A stretch of 64,000 nucleotides of DNA from Letharia columbiana (lineage: Eukaryota > Ascomycota > Lecanoromycetes > Lecanorales > Parmeliaceae), in the NCBI RefSeq assembly GCF_014066305.1, contig NW_023501074.1, forward strand, positions 124,001 to 188,000, read 5' to 3'. Under the pieces are notes generated by a model. That model was not told the origin of the DNA. It saw only the letters and a list, made by a program, of their open reading frames with translations, and did no database searches. Positions 34,838 through 48,129 of the stretch are shown one piece after another (within the stretch, counting starts at the first letter, position 1; every line of letters starts with the position of its first letter). The position numbers and the translations under genes are program-made.

Positions 34838-37108
34838 AAGACTCATGAATTAAATTTATAAAGTTAAGTTTTTCTAAGTTAAATCGAATTTTAGCTCTAG
34901 CTCTAAGTTAAATCGAACTCTAATCGCTTACTATACATTTTTAATCTACTTTTATTACTATAAAATTAATTTAATCTATATAATATATAGATATATATAT
35001 GCGTAGAGAGGCGCGCTAAGATTTAATTAGAAAGGTATATCGAGTATAAAGAATTAATCTATAATAATTATCTATAAAAAATAGAGAAAGACTATATTCT
35101 TATACTAAGAAGTATTAAAATATCGAAAAGAAATAAAGATAATATGTTAATTAGTAATGTGAATCCTATAATATCTCCTATCGTAGTGAAATCTTTCGAA
35201 TAATGAAATAGCTGTTAGAGTAAGATATCGGACGATTTTAACTCGTTTAAATATATATCGTCTAATATTTCTTCTATAGAGGCCTAATTAACTATAATCG
35301 TAGGTTAAGTTATAGTAGTATTCTCCGCTTACTAAGTAATAATTTAATATGAAATCGTAAAGAGTATATAATATAGAATCTTAAAGAGCTAAGCCGTGTT
35401 CTTGACGATGGTAGCCTTATTACCGCTTACTTTCTTCGTAGTATTCTCCGCATTTGCCTATTGTAGTTTCTTCTCTTACTTCTTCTCTTATAGGGAGAGT
35501 ATTAGACTAAGTAACTAGCTAAGTAATTAACTAAGTGAATAATTGATATAACGTAGGATCTTAAAGAGCTAAGCCGTGTTCTTGACGATAGTAGCCTTAT
35601 TGCCGCTTGATTTCTCCGTAGTATTCTCCGCATTTGCCTGTTATAGTTTCTTCTCTTGCTTCTCCTCTTATAGAGAGAGTATTAGACTAAGTAGCTAGCT
35701 AAGTAGTTAACTGAGTGGATAACTAATATAACGTGGGATCTTGGAGAGCTAAGCCGTGTTCTTGATGATGGTAGCTTTATTACCGCTTAATTTCTCCGTA
35801 GTATTCTCCGCATTTACCTATTATAATTCCTCCTCTTACTTCTTCTTTTATAGAGTATTAAACTAAGTAACTAGCTAAGTAACTACTTAAGTAAATAATT
35901 AATATAACGTAGAATCTTAAAGAGCTAAGCCGTATTCTTAACGATAATAAATTTATTATCGCTTAGTTTCTTTATAGTATTCTTCGTAGTATTCTCTATA
36001 TTTATCTATTATAGTTTCTTCTCTTACGATATTTCTTCTATAGAGACTTAATTAACTATAATCGTCGTAGTAGATTCTTCTTTTATAATATAATTATAAT
36101 AATATATTATATTAATATAGTAGAGATAATAGATTAAGTTATAGTAATATTCTTCGCTTACTAAGTAATAATTTAATATAGAATTATAGAGAGTATATAA
36201 CGTGGGATTTTAAAGAGCTAAGCCGTGTTTTTAATACTAAAAGCCTTATTACCGCTTAATTTCTTCATAGTATTCTTCGTATTTATCTATTATAGTTTCT
36301 TCTCTTATTTCTTCTTTTATAAAGTATTAGATTAAATAGCTAGCTAAGTAGCTAACTAAGTAAATAATTAAGTAACTAGCTAATAATCTAATTAAGTAAA
36401 TTATTAAGCTAATAGAATAGATAGTATTAATTAAGCGGCTAGTCGAGTAGTATATAGAAGAGAACGATGGCTATAAATCCGTTCGGGCTCTTTTTAAGAG
36501 TTTTCTAACGCGTTTATAAGTAGTAGTAGATAGCTATTAAGCTCGCTTACGACCTCGATTATTAGTAATAGCGAATTTATTAAAAGACGATCTAAAAGTA
36601 TTAATAGAGGCTCTAAGAGGCGAGTAAAAGAAATATATATATCTAAAGCGTTTAGTAACGTTTTCGCGAGGGGTATCGAGAACGATTATATTTATATTAA
36701 TAAAATTAATAGAATTAATAGAGTAATAAAAGAATAATAATTATATAAATAAATAAATAGATAAAAGAATTATTATTCGATCTCGGACGCGTTTAATATA
36801 ATTATTATATTTAAATATTCATTTAATCTACTAATAGTAGGCTAAACTTTATTATTTTTATAGCGTTAGAAAGCGTATACTAAGCTTTATAATTTACGAA
36901 ATTATAAAGAAATAGTATTTATAGAGAGCTAGTTATTTTAGAGTGTAAAACTTCTATATATAGATTTTTAATAAGGGAGCTCGAGAGGGCTAGCGGGCTA
37001 ACTTAGTTAGTCTAGTTAAAAGGCGTAATAACCTCGAATTTATAATTAACTATATATATAAATTTAAGATTTTCTAGTTTAGCTCTATCTTATTCTATTA
37101 TATATACT
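34838..37108 (-). repeat. Family X, complete copy, minus orientation
   Basis: Read right to left: head (37,108-36,960), X part (to about 36,430, with AACGCGTTAGAAAACTC), W units (36,330-35,330), Z block (35,310-34,880), and a tail ending near 34,838 (ATTCATGAGTCTTTACTTA in its own sense). It contains the least RIPed tandem block of any X copy. Confidence 0.65.
35371..36020 (-). repeat. 180-bp tandem repeat (W units), poorly RIPed
   Basis: The phrase GAGCTAAGCCGTGTT ends at 35,400, 35,580 and 35,760, exactly 180 bp apart, and a fourth, GAGCTAAGCCGTATT, ends at 35,936. Units two and three keep TG and CA widely (TTGCCGCTTGATTTCTCCG, GCATTTGCCTG), unlike surrounding DNA. Single W units occur in the other X copies, so the amplification is local. 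Confidence 0.85.
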
Positions 37109-37109
37109 A

Positions 37110-39002
37110 ATTTAAAAATCTATTAAAAGTTTTTTTTAGAAGAGTTATATAATAATCTTAATATATATAATTAAATTAAGTATTTTATTAAATTATTATT
37201 TAATAAACTATTTAAAAGTAATTTAATTTATAAAAAGTTTATAGCGATTAAAGATTATCTAGATATTATATTTAAAAAAGAATTAAATTTTTAGTTAATT
37301 ATATTCATTTATTAATACTATTTATTAAGAAATTAGATAATTTATTATAATTATATATTAATTATTAAAAGTACAATAAGCTAAATATTAAAAATAATTA
37401 TCTATTTATTACGAATTTCTTTATTAGACGTCTCGATTAAGCTTAATATCTTAGTACTATAATACTATAAAGACTTCTTCTACTATAGATCTATATAATT
37501 TATTATTATTATTATATTATATATATATTATATATATATATAATTTCACTTAAGACTATTTCTTAATAATAATAATAATATTTAAAGATTATTTAATAGA
37601 CGTCTATTAAGTTATTTTACTTATCTCGCCTTCGTTTAATATCTATATAAATTCTATAATACTTACTATTAGAGAAATCTATAGAGAATATTACTTTTAT
37701 CGAGTATAGTATCTCTAGAGTCTTTTAAACGCTTATCTTATCTTAGTCTAGTATCTAATTAAAATCTTATAAATACTCGTCTATAACGATTCTTTTACTA
37801 GACTATTTATCTTATTATTATAATATACTCTATATCGAGTTTTATAGTCGAGTAAATTATATTTTTATAAATTATAATTAATATATTAGTTAAAGTATTA
37901 ATTAAATAAGCTATTAATTAAATTATAATAGCCTTCGAGATTAGATTAATAGCTATTAAAGCTAAATTTCATCTTATTAAATATTAAATTATCGCTTCTT
38001 ATTATAGATTATAATAAATATATATTAAGACGCGAGATTACTTAGTAAAAGAAAGCTTATTAAATTACGTAATATAAGTATAGATTTAAATATAATCTAT
38101 TTTAATTTTTTAGTCTTTATAACTAATAATAGTAATCGAAATTATATTTAGATCTTATAATATAATAGAAAACTACTTTAAAAATTATATATTTTATAAC
38201 TAGTAACTAGCTATATAACTAGCTTAATTTTAAATAAGTAAATTTAAATTTATTAAAAGTTTATATATATTAAAATTTTATAATAATTTTATTTATTAAG
38301 TCTATAATATACGTAATTATATATTTATTATATTTAAAAAAACTCTCTTATATTATTTATATTTACTTAATATTTATTATATCTTACTTACTAACGTACT
38401 TTTAAATAGACTTATAAATATTCTTTTTTTAATATTCTAAGACTATAGTACGTATATATAATTATAGAATATATTTATATATACTAGAACGTACTTTTAT
38501 ATACTATAACGTATTAAAATATTCTTTTAATATTCTTTTAATATATCGAAGCGATAATATAATATAATATAGTATAATATAATAAAGAATTATAACGATA
38601 ATAAGATATATTAATTTATAATATAATATTATAAATATATTATATTATAATATATATCGCTAATATATCGAACTTATATTAGAAAAATAATATAATATTC
38701 GATTCTATTTATACTATACTCGAATATAGTATAAGATAACTTAATATAAAATATTTTATAAAATATTTTATATCTTTTCGACTAGTACTTTAAAGTTAAA
38801 AAAGAGATTTTAAACTCTAATAAAAAATAAAAGAAATATGAAAAATAGTTTCGCGACGTTAAAGATAAAGGTAAAAAATTTAATAAAAAAATTAAAAATT
38901 AAAAAATATATAATAGAAGATCTTAAGTTTAAGAAAGATAATATTATTATTATAGAATATAATAAGATAAAATAAATTTAAGTAAAATAGTTAAATAAAA
39001 GA
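37110..39002. other. RIPed DNA with fragments shared with 12.3 and 54.1 kb
   Basis: 37,425-37,490 matches 12,260-12,320, and 37,575-37,830 (TTATTTAATAGACGTCTATTA, ATTCTTTTACTAGACTATTT) matches 54,090-54,290. It is probably a remnant of one LTR element. The rest is unassigned. No gene. Confidence 0.5.
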
Positions 39003-40138
39003 AATTAATTAATATATATAATAGACTAAGATAGAGCTAATTTTAGAAATCTTAAATTTATATATATAGCTAATTATAAATTTAAATCGACTAACTTATC
39101 GCGAGTAAATAAATTAATATTTATAATTATTAAAAAAATAGATATACGTTATTAATATGTACGATATTAATATATAGAATAACTTTTTTATTTTCTATTA
39201 AACTTTTAAGATTTTTTTTAAATTATAAAATAAGATTACGTTACGTAATAAAATAGAGAATCTTAATAAGATTTTAAAGAAGATTAAGATTAAGATAAGA
39301 TTCTAAATTAAAGTTTTAAGAAAACTCGAAATCTCGACTTTATCTTAACTTAAAGTTAAGATTTTAGAATATATTTTATTAAGTTAGTAAACTCTAAGTA
39401 CTTCTAAGTAACCCCTTTAAATTTTAATATTATATAATAGAAATAGAGTAAAATAAAATATAGAATATAATATTATATAATAAAAATAGAGTAAAATAAA
39501 ATATAGAATATAATATTATAGTCTAAATTAGAGTATAAGATAAAGGTACTTAAAAAGATATTTAGAATATATATAAGATTATATTTATATAATATTAGAA
39601 GAATATTATAGAAATGTTATAGAGGTAATAGTCTTAAGCTAATTTAATTAATAGACTTAGCGAAATAGCGAGATACTCTCGTTATCTCGATGAAAAATAC
39701 TATCTTAACTCGACTCTACTCCGTTAAAACCCCGTCTCGAAGCGAGGTGATATTAGATATCTAAAATCTCGTTTTATCTTATCTCGTTACGTAGCGTAAA
39801 CGAGATATAGATCTTTAGATAAAAAAAGAATTCTTAAACTTAGTCTTATAATTATTAAAGCGTAAGAAATTTAAATATCGTTTATTAAAGTTCGATCGAT
39901 AGTAAACTAGCTTTAATTAGATATAGATTATTAATATATAAAATAACTTTTTTATTTTTATTAAATTTTTAAGATTTTCTTTTTAGATTATAGAACGAAA
40001 TAAAGACTTTTAAATAAAATAAGAATTTCTAAATTCGATCTTTTAATTATTATAGTCTAAGAAAATTAAATATCATTTATCTATTTACTCGATAGCTCTA
40101 ATTTAAAAAAAAATTATAAATTTAATTTATAGATCTTT
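39003..40138 (+). repeat. Family Y repeat interrupted by a short TIR element
   Basis: The head is at 39,003 (TTAATATATATAATAGACTA). The first Y unit is broken at 39,236 by the element described next and resumes after 39,806. The tail ATTTAATTTATAGATCTTTA is at 40,115-40,135. Without the insertion it is about 570 bp. Confidence 0.65.
39237..39798 (+). mobile_element. Short TIR element V, copy 1
   Basis: 562 bp. The left end TACGTTACGTAATAAAATAG pairs with the reverse complement of the right end, TACGCTACGTAACGAGATAA. Flanks are AATAAGAT (39,229-39,236) and AACGAGAT (39,799-39,806): an 8-bp target duplication differing only by the CG/TA changes RIP can cause. No ORF. The 8-bp TSD suggests a hAT-type non-autonomous element. 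Confidence 0.75.
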
Positions 40139-40843
40139 AATTATTTAAATATAAATATTTATATAGAGTAATCTATAATTTTAAAAAAATAAATAAAGAA
40201 AAAGTAAAAGAATAAGTAAAAGAATAAGTTATTATATAGTTAATATCTATTATAATTATTAGATTATATCGAATAAGATATATTTTTTAAATTATTTATA
40301 CTCTTAATTACTTTTATAATATTTTTTTATTTTTTTATTTTCTATATCTTATATTTATATTTATTTAAGTTTATAATTTATTTTTACTAAATTATATCTT
40401 TTTATATAATTAAAATAATAACTTTCACTTTTTTTAAAATTAAAATATCTAAGAATAAATTATTTATTTAATTTAATTTAATTATATTTAGTTTTATAAT
40501 ACTCTATAATATAGATAGAACTATTTATATCTTTATAAATATAGTTAAATTTTAAATATAAAATAAAGATAAGATTTATTATATATTTAAAACTCTAGAG
40601 AGAAATATTATTTTTTAAATAATAAAAGAAAACTAAGTAATATCTAGATCATCTAAAAAGAAAACCTTTTTTATAAAAGGTTTTAAATTTAAATTTATAT
40701 AATAATATTATATTCAAATTACTATAAAGATAAGAGAAGAGTTAAGAGTAATATATTAGAAATAATTTTATATTATTTAATCTTTATTCATAGATAATAA
40801 GATAATAAATAGTTTTATATTATTTAATATTAATTAATAGAGA
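40139..40843. other. RIPed DNA, unassigned
   Basis: No gene and no family match. Confidence 0.6.
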
Positions 40844-41364
40844 TACGCTACGTAACGAGACGAAGTAGAGCGAGATTTTAGATATTTAATATCACTCCGC
40901 TTCGGATTAAGATTTTTAACGAAGTAAAATAAGTCGAAGTAAGATTTTTTTATCGAAGTAATAAGAATATCTTATTATTTTTATTAAGCTTATTAATTAA
41001 ATTAATTTAAAATTATTATCTTTATAATATTCTTATAATATTTTTATAATATCTTATAAATATAATCTTATATATCTTCTAATTATCTTTTTAAATATTT
41101 ATATCTTTTACTCTAATTTAGATTATAATATTATATTCTATACTCTATTTTATTCTATTTCTATTATATAATATTAAAATTTAAAGAAGTTATTTAGAGA
41201 TACTTAGAGTTTATCGAATTAATAAGATATATTTTAAAATCTTAACTTCGAGTTAAGGCGAGATTAAGGTTTTAAACTTTTTTAATATCTTAATTCGAAA
41301 TTCTATCTCGATCTCAATCTCTCTTAAAACTTTATTAGAGTTCTCTATCTTATTACGTAGCGTA
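40844..41364 (-). mobile_element. Short TIR element V, copy 2
   Basis: 521 bp, the reverse orientation of the copy at 39,237; its reverse complement aligns with that copy over the whole length. The ends TACGCTACGTAACGAGAC and TTACGTAGCGTA are inverted. Flanks AATAGAGA and AATAGATA agree at seven of eight bases. Confidence 0.7.
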
Positions 41365-41637
41365 AATAGATAATAAGATAATAAATAATTTAAATAATTT
41401 ATAAAGTAATATTCGAAAAAAATTAAAAATTAAAAGCTTTAAAAAAATAAAAAGATTATTAATAAAGTTTAAGTAATAATAATTAGAAAGATAGTTAGAT
41501 ATACGTTAATTAAATATAAAATAAATATCTAAATTAAAAAACTAATAATAGTATATAATTTTAATATATTAAAATAAATTAATAATGAAAATAATTAGCT
41601 CGTTTAAGCTATTATATCTCTATAATCTTTATTTTAA
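41365..41637. other. RIPed DNA, unassigned
   Basis: Short AT-rich spacer without visible features. Confidence 0.6.
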
Positions 41638-44165
41638 TATTAATATATATAAAAGAATAAAATAGAGTTAAGCTTAAAAATCTTAAATTTATAAAGATAG
41701 TTAATTATAAATTTAGATTCTATACGCTTTTTAGTTAAATCGACTAAGTTAGCCCGATAGCCCTTCTACGTCTTTCTTATTAAAAATTTATATATAGAAG
41801 TTTTATACTTTAAAGTACTTAGTCTGCGATATATATAGTTACTTTATAATTTATTAAATTATAAAGCTTACTTTACGCTTTTTAACGCTATAAAGATTAT
41901 AAAGTTTAATCTACTATTAATAGATTAAATGGATATTTAAATATAATAGTTATAGTAGTTATACTAGACGCGTTCGAAATCGAATAATAATTCTTTTATC
42001 TATTTATATAATTATTATTCTTTTATTACTCTATTAATTCTATTAATTTTATTAATATAAATATAATTATCTTCGATATCTCTTACTTAAAGATTACTTA
42101 ACGTTTTAGATATATATATTTCTTTTACCCGCCTTTTAGAGTCTTTATTAACACCTTTAAATCATTTTTTAGCGAATTCGCTATTACTAATAATTAAGGC
42201 CGTAAGAGAGCTTAATAGCTATTTACTACTACTTATAAATATATTAAAAGATTTTTAAAAAGAGCTCGAATAAATATATTCTCTTTTATATACTTCTCTT
42301 AAGCTAGCGATAGATAAATTAAATTAATATTTAAATATTATAATTATATTAAACGCGTCTAGTTTAGATATATATATTTCTTTTACTCGCCTCTTAAAGT
42401 CTTTATTAACGCTCTTAGATTATCTTTAGATAAATTCGCTATTATTAATAATTAAGGCCGTAAGAGAGTTTAATAACTATCTATTATTACTTATAAACGC
42501 GTTGAAAAACTCTTAAAAAGAGATTAAACGAATACATTTTTCTTTATATACTTCTCTTAAGTTAGCGATAAATAAGTTAAATTAATATTTAAATATTATA
42601 GTTATATTAAATACGTTCGAGATTAGATAATAATTTTTTTATCTATTTATATAATTATTCTTCTTTTATTATTTTATTAATTTTATTAATTTTATTAATT
42701 TTATTAATTCTATTAATATAAATATATTTATCTTTAATATTCTTATACTTAGTTAAATAAGAGAAGAATCTATAATAAGCGAATATAAAGAATATTATAA
42801 AGAATATTACGGAGATAATTATTAGTAGTAATAATATAATAAACCTACTCTTTACGATCTTATATTAATTTACTTAATTAGTATAAGAGAAGTTAATATA
42901 ATAAACGAATATAAAGAATATTACGAAGAAACTAAGCGATAATAAGATCTTTAATATTAAGAATACGACTTAGCTCTTTAAGATCCTATATTATATACTC
43001 TCTATAATTTTATATTAAATTATTATTTAATAAGCGAAGAATATTATTATAACTTAGTTTATTATCTCTATTATATTAAGAAATAAAAGAAGAAACTATA
43101 ATAGATAAATATAGAGAATATTGCGGAGTTATTATCTCTATTATATTAAGAAATAAAAAGAAGAAACTATAATAGATAAATATAAAGAATATTGCGGAGA
43201 ATACTATAGAGAATATTATAAAGAAATTAAGTAATAATAAGATTACTATCGTTAGAAATACGACTTAGCTCTCTAAGATCCTACGTTATATACTCTCTAT
43301 AATTCTATATTAAATTATTATTTAATAAGTAAAGAATACTATTATAACTTAATCTATTATTTCTATTATATTAATATAATATATTATTATAATAACGTTA
43401 TAAGAGAAGAATCTACTACGATAATTATAGTTAATTAGATCTTTATAAAAAGAAAATCGTAAGAGAAGAAACTATAATAGGCAAATGCGGAGAATACTGC
43501 GGATAAAACTATAGAGAATATTACGGAGAAATTAAGCGATAATAAGGCTATTATCGTTAAGAACACGGCTTAGCTCTCTAAGATCCCACGTCATATACTC
43601 TTTACGATTCCATATTAAATTATTACTTAGTAAGCGGAGAATACTACTATAACTTAATCTATTATTTCTATTATATTAATATAATATATTACTATAATAA
43701 CGTTATAAGAGAAGAATCTACTACGACGATTATAGTTAATTAGGCCTCTATAGAAGAAATATTAAATAATATATATTTTAATAAATTAAAATCGTTCGAC
43801 GTCTTACTCTAATAGCTATTTTATTATTCGAAAGATTTTATTACGATAGAAGATAATATGAAATTTATATTACTAATTAGCATATTATCTCTATTTCTTT
43901 TCGATATTTTAATACTTCTTACTATAAGAACGTAGTCTTTCTCTATTTTTTATAGATAATTATTATAAATTAATTCTCTATATTTAATATATCTTTCTAA
44001 TTAGATCTTAGCGCGCTTCTCTTCGTATATATATATTTATATATAGATTAAAAACGTATAGTAAGCGATTAGAGTTCGATTTAACTTAGAACTAGATCTA
44101 AAATTCGATTTAATTTAGAAAGATTTAACTTTATAAATTTAATTCATAGATCTTTACTTATATAT
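41638..44165 (+). repeat. Family X, complete copy with internal duplications
   Basis: Head 41,638-41,790, X part with a duplicated block (the ACTCGCCT...AAGGCCGTAAGAGAG region near 42,130-42,200 and again near 42,390-42,460), several W units (42,850-43,640), Z block (43,690-44,130), and the tail TTTAATTCATAGATCTTTAC. It lies tail to tail with the next copy. Confidence 0.6.
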
Positions 44166-44317
44166 ATATATTATATTACTTAATATTTATTATATCTCTA
44201 TTTTAATTTATTATATATCTATTAAGTTTTAATAATATAAGAATAAAAAATTTAATTTCATATTAAAAGATTCGCTTTATTCTTCTAAAAGTTTTATACG
44301 AGATAGGTTTAGGCCTA

Positions 44318-46690
44318 TAAATTAAATTTATAATCTATTTTTTTAATTAGAACTATTATTAAGAAATAGTTCTTAATATTATATAATATTAATATAATAT
44401 AAAGTTATTTCATTAATCTATATAGTCTATAGATATATATATAAAGAGAGACGCTCTAAGATTTAATTAGAAAGGTATATCGAGTATAGAGAATTAGTTT
44501 ATCATAATTATTTATAAATAATAGAGAAAGACTATATCCTTATAATAAGAAGTATATATATATAAATTTTTCGAATTTCGAAAAGAAATAAAGATATCGG
44601 GTTAATTAATAGTATAAATCTTATAAATCTTCTATTATAGTAAAATCTTTCGAAATAGCTATCGAAGTAAAATATCGGACGATTTTAATTCGTTTAAATA
44701 TATATTATTCGATATTTCTTCTATAGAGACTTAATTAACTATAATTATCGTAATAGATTCTTCTCTTATAATATTATTATAGTAATATACTATATTAATA
44801 TAATAGAAATAATAGATTAAGTTATAATAATATTCTTCGCTTATTAAGTAATAATTTAATATAGAATCGTAGAGAGTATATAACGTAGAATCTTAAAGAG
44901 CTAAGTCGTATTCTTAGTGCTAAAGATCTTATTACCACTTAGTTTCTCCGTAGTATTCTTTATAGTATTCTTCGTATTTACCTATTATAGTTTATTCTCT
45001 TACTTCTTCTTTTATAAAGTATTAAACTAAGTAATTAATTAAGTAGCTAATTAAGTAGATAATTAAATAACTAACTAATAATCTAATTAAATAAGTAGCT
45101 AATTAAATATCGCTAACTTAAGAGAAGTATATAGAAAAAGACGATGGCTGTAAATCCGTTCGAGCTCTTTTTACGGGCCTTTTAACGCGTTTAGAAGTAG
45201 TAGTAAATAGCTATTAAGCTCGCTTCTAGTTTCGATTATTAGTAATAGTAAATTCGCTAAAGAATAATTTAAGGGCGTTAATAGAGGCTTTAAAAGATAA
45301 ATAAAAGAAATATATATACCTAAAGCGTTTACTAACGTTTTCGCGAGAGATATTAAGAATAGATATATTTATATAAGTAAATTAATAAAATAATAAAAGA
45401 AGAATAGTTATATAAAGGTAGCTATTACGCGTATAGCCCCTACTTAATAGACGTATAACCTCTATCTACTAGACGTAGCCCTCTAATTGAGTTAGCGGCG
45501 CGGAAGCTAACGGGCACTAACTGAAAATCGTAAAGAACCCGTATAAGCTAACGAATACTAATCGAAAATGGTAAAGAACCCGCATTTAGTCTCTATCGAA
45601 TGTCTTTATAATAGAATATAGTAGTAGAATTAACTTCTACCTTACCGCCTGTCTATATCCCTCGCTTAATAGATAAGAATTAAAGCGTATACCTATACTT
45701 ACCTCTATATCTACCTCTATACTATAAGCGTTATAGCGAGGGTTTGCGATTACTATAGTAGCCCTTTAACGACTAGATATTATATGAGAAGGGCGACGAG
45801 ATAGGTAGGCTGGATAGGCTATAAGAGGAGGATAGCGAGGTGATACTATATGAGGACAGCGAGGTGGTATAATATAGGCCTATATGCAGAGTAACGAGAT
45901 TATATTTAATACGTTTCAGATATAGAAAGATCAGCTAGCCGATAGGTAGTGGATATTTAAGTATGATAGGCGTATTTTTAATAGTAAGTAGAGAGGGTAG
46001 CCAGCTAATCAGCTATCGCAAAGACCTTACTAATCATTAAATTAAAACCGTCCGATATTATAAATCTATAGGAAGAGATGAGGAGGCTTACCCTGCTACC
46101 ACCAAGCATCTCCGCAAGAATCTCGAAGAGACTAGATGCGGCTTCTTTATCATTTTCGGTTAGTATTCGTTAGCTTATACGATTTCTTTACGATTTTCGA
46201 TTAGTACTCATTAGCTTCCGCGCGGTCGCTAATTCGATTAGAGGGGCTGTACGCCTAGTAGATAGGGCTATACGCCTACTGGTGGGCTATACGCCTAGTA
46301 AATAGGGGCTGTCGCGTAGTAGCTGCCTATATAAATAAATGAAAGAATTATTATCTAATTTCGAACGCGTTTAATATAACTATTATATTTAAATATTCAT
46401 TTAATCTATTAATAGTAGATTAAACTTTATAATTTTTATAGTATTAGAAGACGTAAAGCGAGCTTTATAATCTAAGAAATTATAAATTAATTATATATAT
46501 CGTAAGCTGAGTACTTTAAAGTATAAAATTTCTATATATAAATCTTTAATAAGAAGACGCGAAAAGATTATTAAGTTAATTTAGTCGGTTTAATTAAAGA
46601 GCGTAGCGAATCTAAACTTATAATTAGCTATATATATAAATTTAAAATCTTTAAGCTTAGCTCTATCTTATTCTATTATATATAGTAATA
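44318..46690 (-). repeat. Family X copy, minus orientation, with nested TIR element
   Basis: Tail near 44,318-44,345 (AGGCCTATAAATTAAATTTA), Z block 44,450-44,790, W unit 44,870-45,010, X part 45,100-45,410, then the inserted element, then the X part and head to 46,690. With the preceding copy it forms a large inverted repeat with arms of up to about 2.4 kb and a 150-bp centre. Confidence 0.65.
45417..46327. mobile_element. 911-bp TIR element with perfect 8-bp TSD, little RIP
   Basis: TSD TATATAAA at 45,409-45,416 and 46,328-46,335. The termini are inverted: left GGTAGCTATTACGCGTATAG and the reverse complement of the right end, GGCAGCTACTACGCGACAGC, with similarity continuing for about 170-190 bp. 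Both arms carry subterminal copies of a roughly 20-25-bp motif with CTACT(T/A)A(A)TAG(A/G)CGTA. The centre keeps many TG and CA (for example GGTAGGCTGGATAGGC). No convincing ORF. Its TSD length fits hAT-type non-autonomous elements. It is one of the youngest-looking insertions in the window. Confidence 0.85.
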
Positions 46691-47402
46691 ATATTAAAAA
46701 TTTTTACTTAATAACTATTAATCTTTTAAGAATATATTAAGTTATTTTATTATTAATATATATCTAATTACTCTTAAATAAAAATTTTATAAATACTTTT
46801 TATCTTTTAATATATTTCGAATTTTTATTAATAAAAAGGTTATCGCTATTATATAAAAGAAGCTTAACTTTTATAAAATCGAATATTTAATCTTTATAAT
46901 TATTATTAATAATAATTTTAATAATTAAATTATAAATTAAATACTTGAATTTTAATTTAATACTTTTTAAAATACTAATAAATTAAATACTTAATCGATA
47001 TTATTAAACTATATTATATCTTTATATAATTAATTAATATAATAATAATACTAACTATATATTAAACTCTAAGAATTTATAAATAAACGAAATATATATT
47101 ATGAAAAGTTATAATATATAAAACTTTAACTATAGTATAAAATAAGTTTTTAAAGTATTATAAATTAAATTAATTCTTCTTAAAGATCTATATGATAAAG
47201 CTATACTATTAAGTTTTAAAATAGAAAATAAAATCTTTTACTCTTAATAAGAGATAATAAATTAAGATAAATTTTATTAAGATACTTTTAAAGAGAATTT
47301 CGATAGATATAATAAAGAGTATACTCGAAATAATATTCTAGCTTATTAATTTTATAAATTATAATATAATTACTTTTATAACTTAAATAATTATTTTAAT
47401 AT
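46691..47402. other. RIPed DNA, unassigned
   Basis: No gene and no clear family match. Confidence 0.6.
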
Positions 47403-47880
47403 AAATATATATAATAGAATAAGATAGAGTTAAGTTAAAAAGTCTTAAACTTATATATATTATTAATTATAAAGTTAGAATTATTACGCTCTTTACTTAA
47501 ATCGACTAGCTTAACTCTCTAGCTCTCTTTAGTTTTCTTAATAAAATAACGAAAAAGTAGTATTGATAAATAAAATAACTTTTTTATTCTCTATTAAATT
47601 ATTGAAAATAAAGAGTAATTTACGCTTTCTATTACTTTATAAATTCTAAAATTTAATCTTATTATTATTAAAATATAAGAAGTTTAAATATCGCTTATTA
47701 AAGTTTACTCGATAGCTTTAATTAAAAATAAGTATATATTATATAAATCTAAAATAACTTCTTTATCTTCTATTAAAATTCTTTATTTCTTTTTAAAATT
47801 ATAGATCGTAAGTTACGTCTTTTTATAATTTAAAGATAAATAGTTTAAATATCGAATATTAAAGTTCGCTTAAATTTAAT
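47403..47880 (+). repeat. Family Y repeat, right end lost
   Basis: Head (ATATATATAATAGAATAAGA) and two Y units are visible. The tail motif is not found before unrelated RIPed DNA begins. Confidence 0.5.
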
Positions 47881-48129
47881 AATATAAATATAATTTATTT
47901 ATAATTAATAGCGATTATAATAATTATATAGAATATAATAATAAGATAAAATATAATTAATTTCATATAATTTTTAAAACTTAAGTTATTATTATAATAT
48001 TTTAAAATTAATAAATATTATTATTAATAAGAAAGATAATTAAAATTAAAAAAATTATAACTACTATAGATATACGCTAAAGAAAACTATAATAAATTTC
48101 TATATAAAAACTATTTTTAAGATTAAGTT
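47881..48129. other. RIPed DNA, unassigned
   Basis: AT-rich spacer without visible features. Confidence 0.55.

Noticed and set aside
35371..36020. CRISPR-like array.
   Set aside because: The units are 180 bp direct tandem repeats without short repeat-spacer structure, in a fungal repeat context.
41638..46690. A single DNA transposon with simple TIRs of about 370 bp.
   Set aside because: Single X and Y copies with the same head and a separate tail occur elsewhere without a partner, so two facing copies is the simpler reading. The alternative is kept as a finding.
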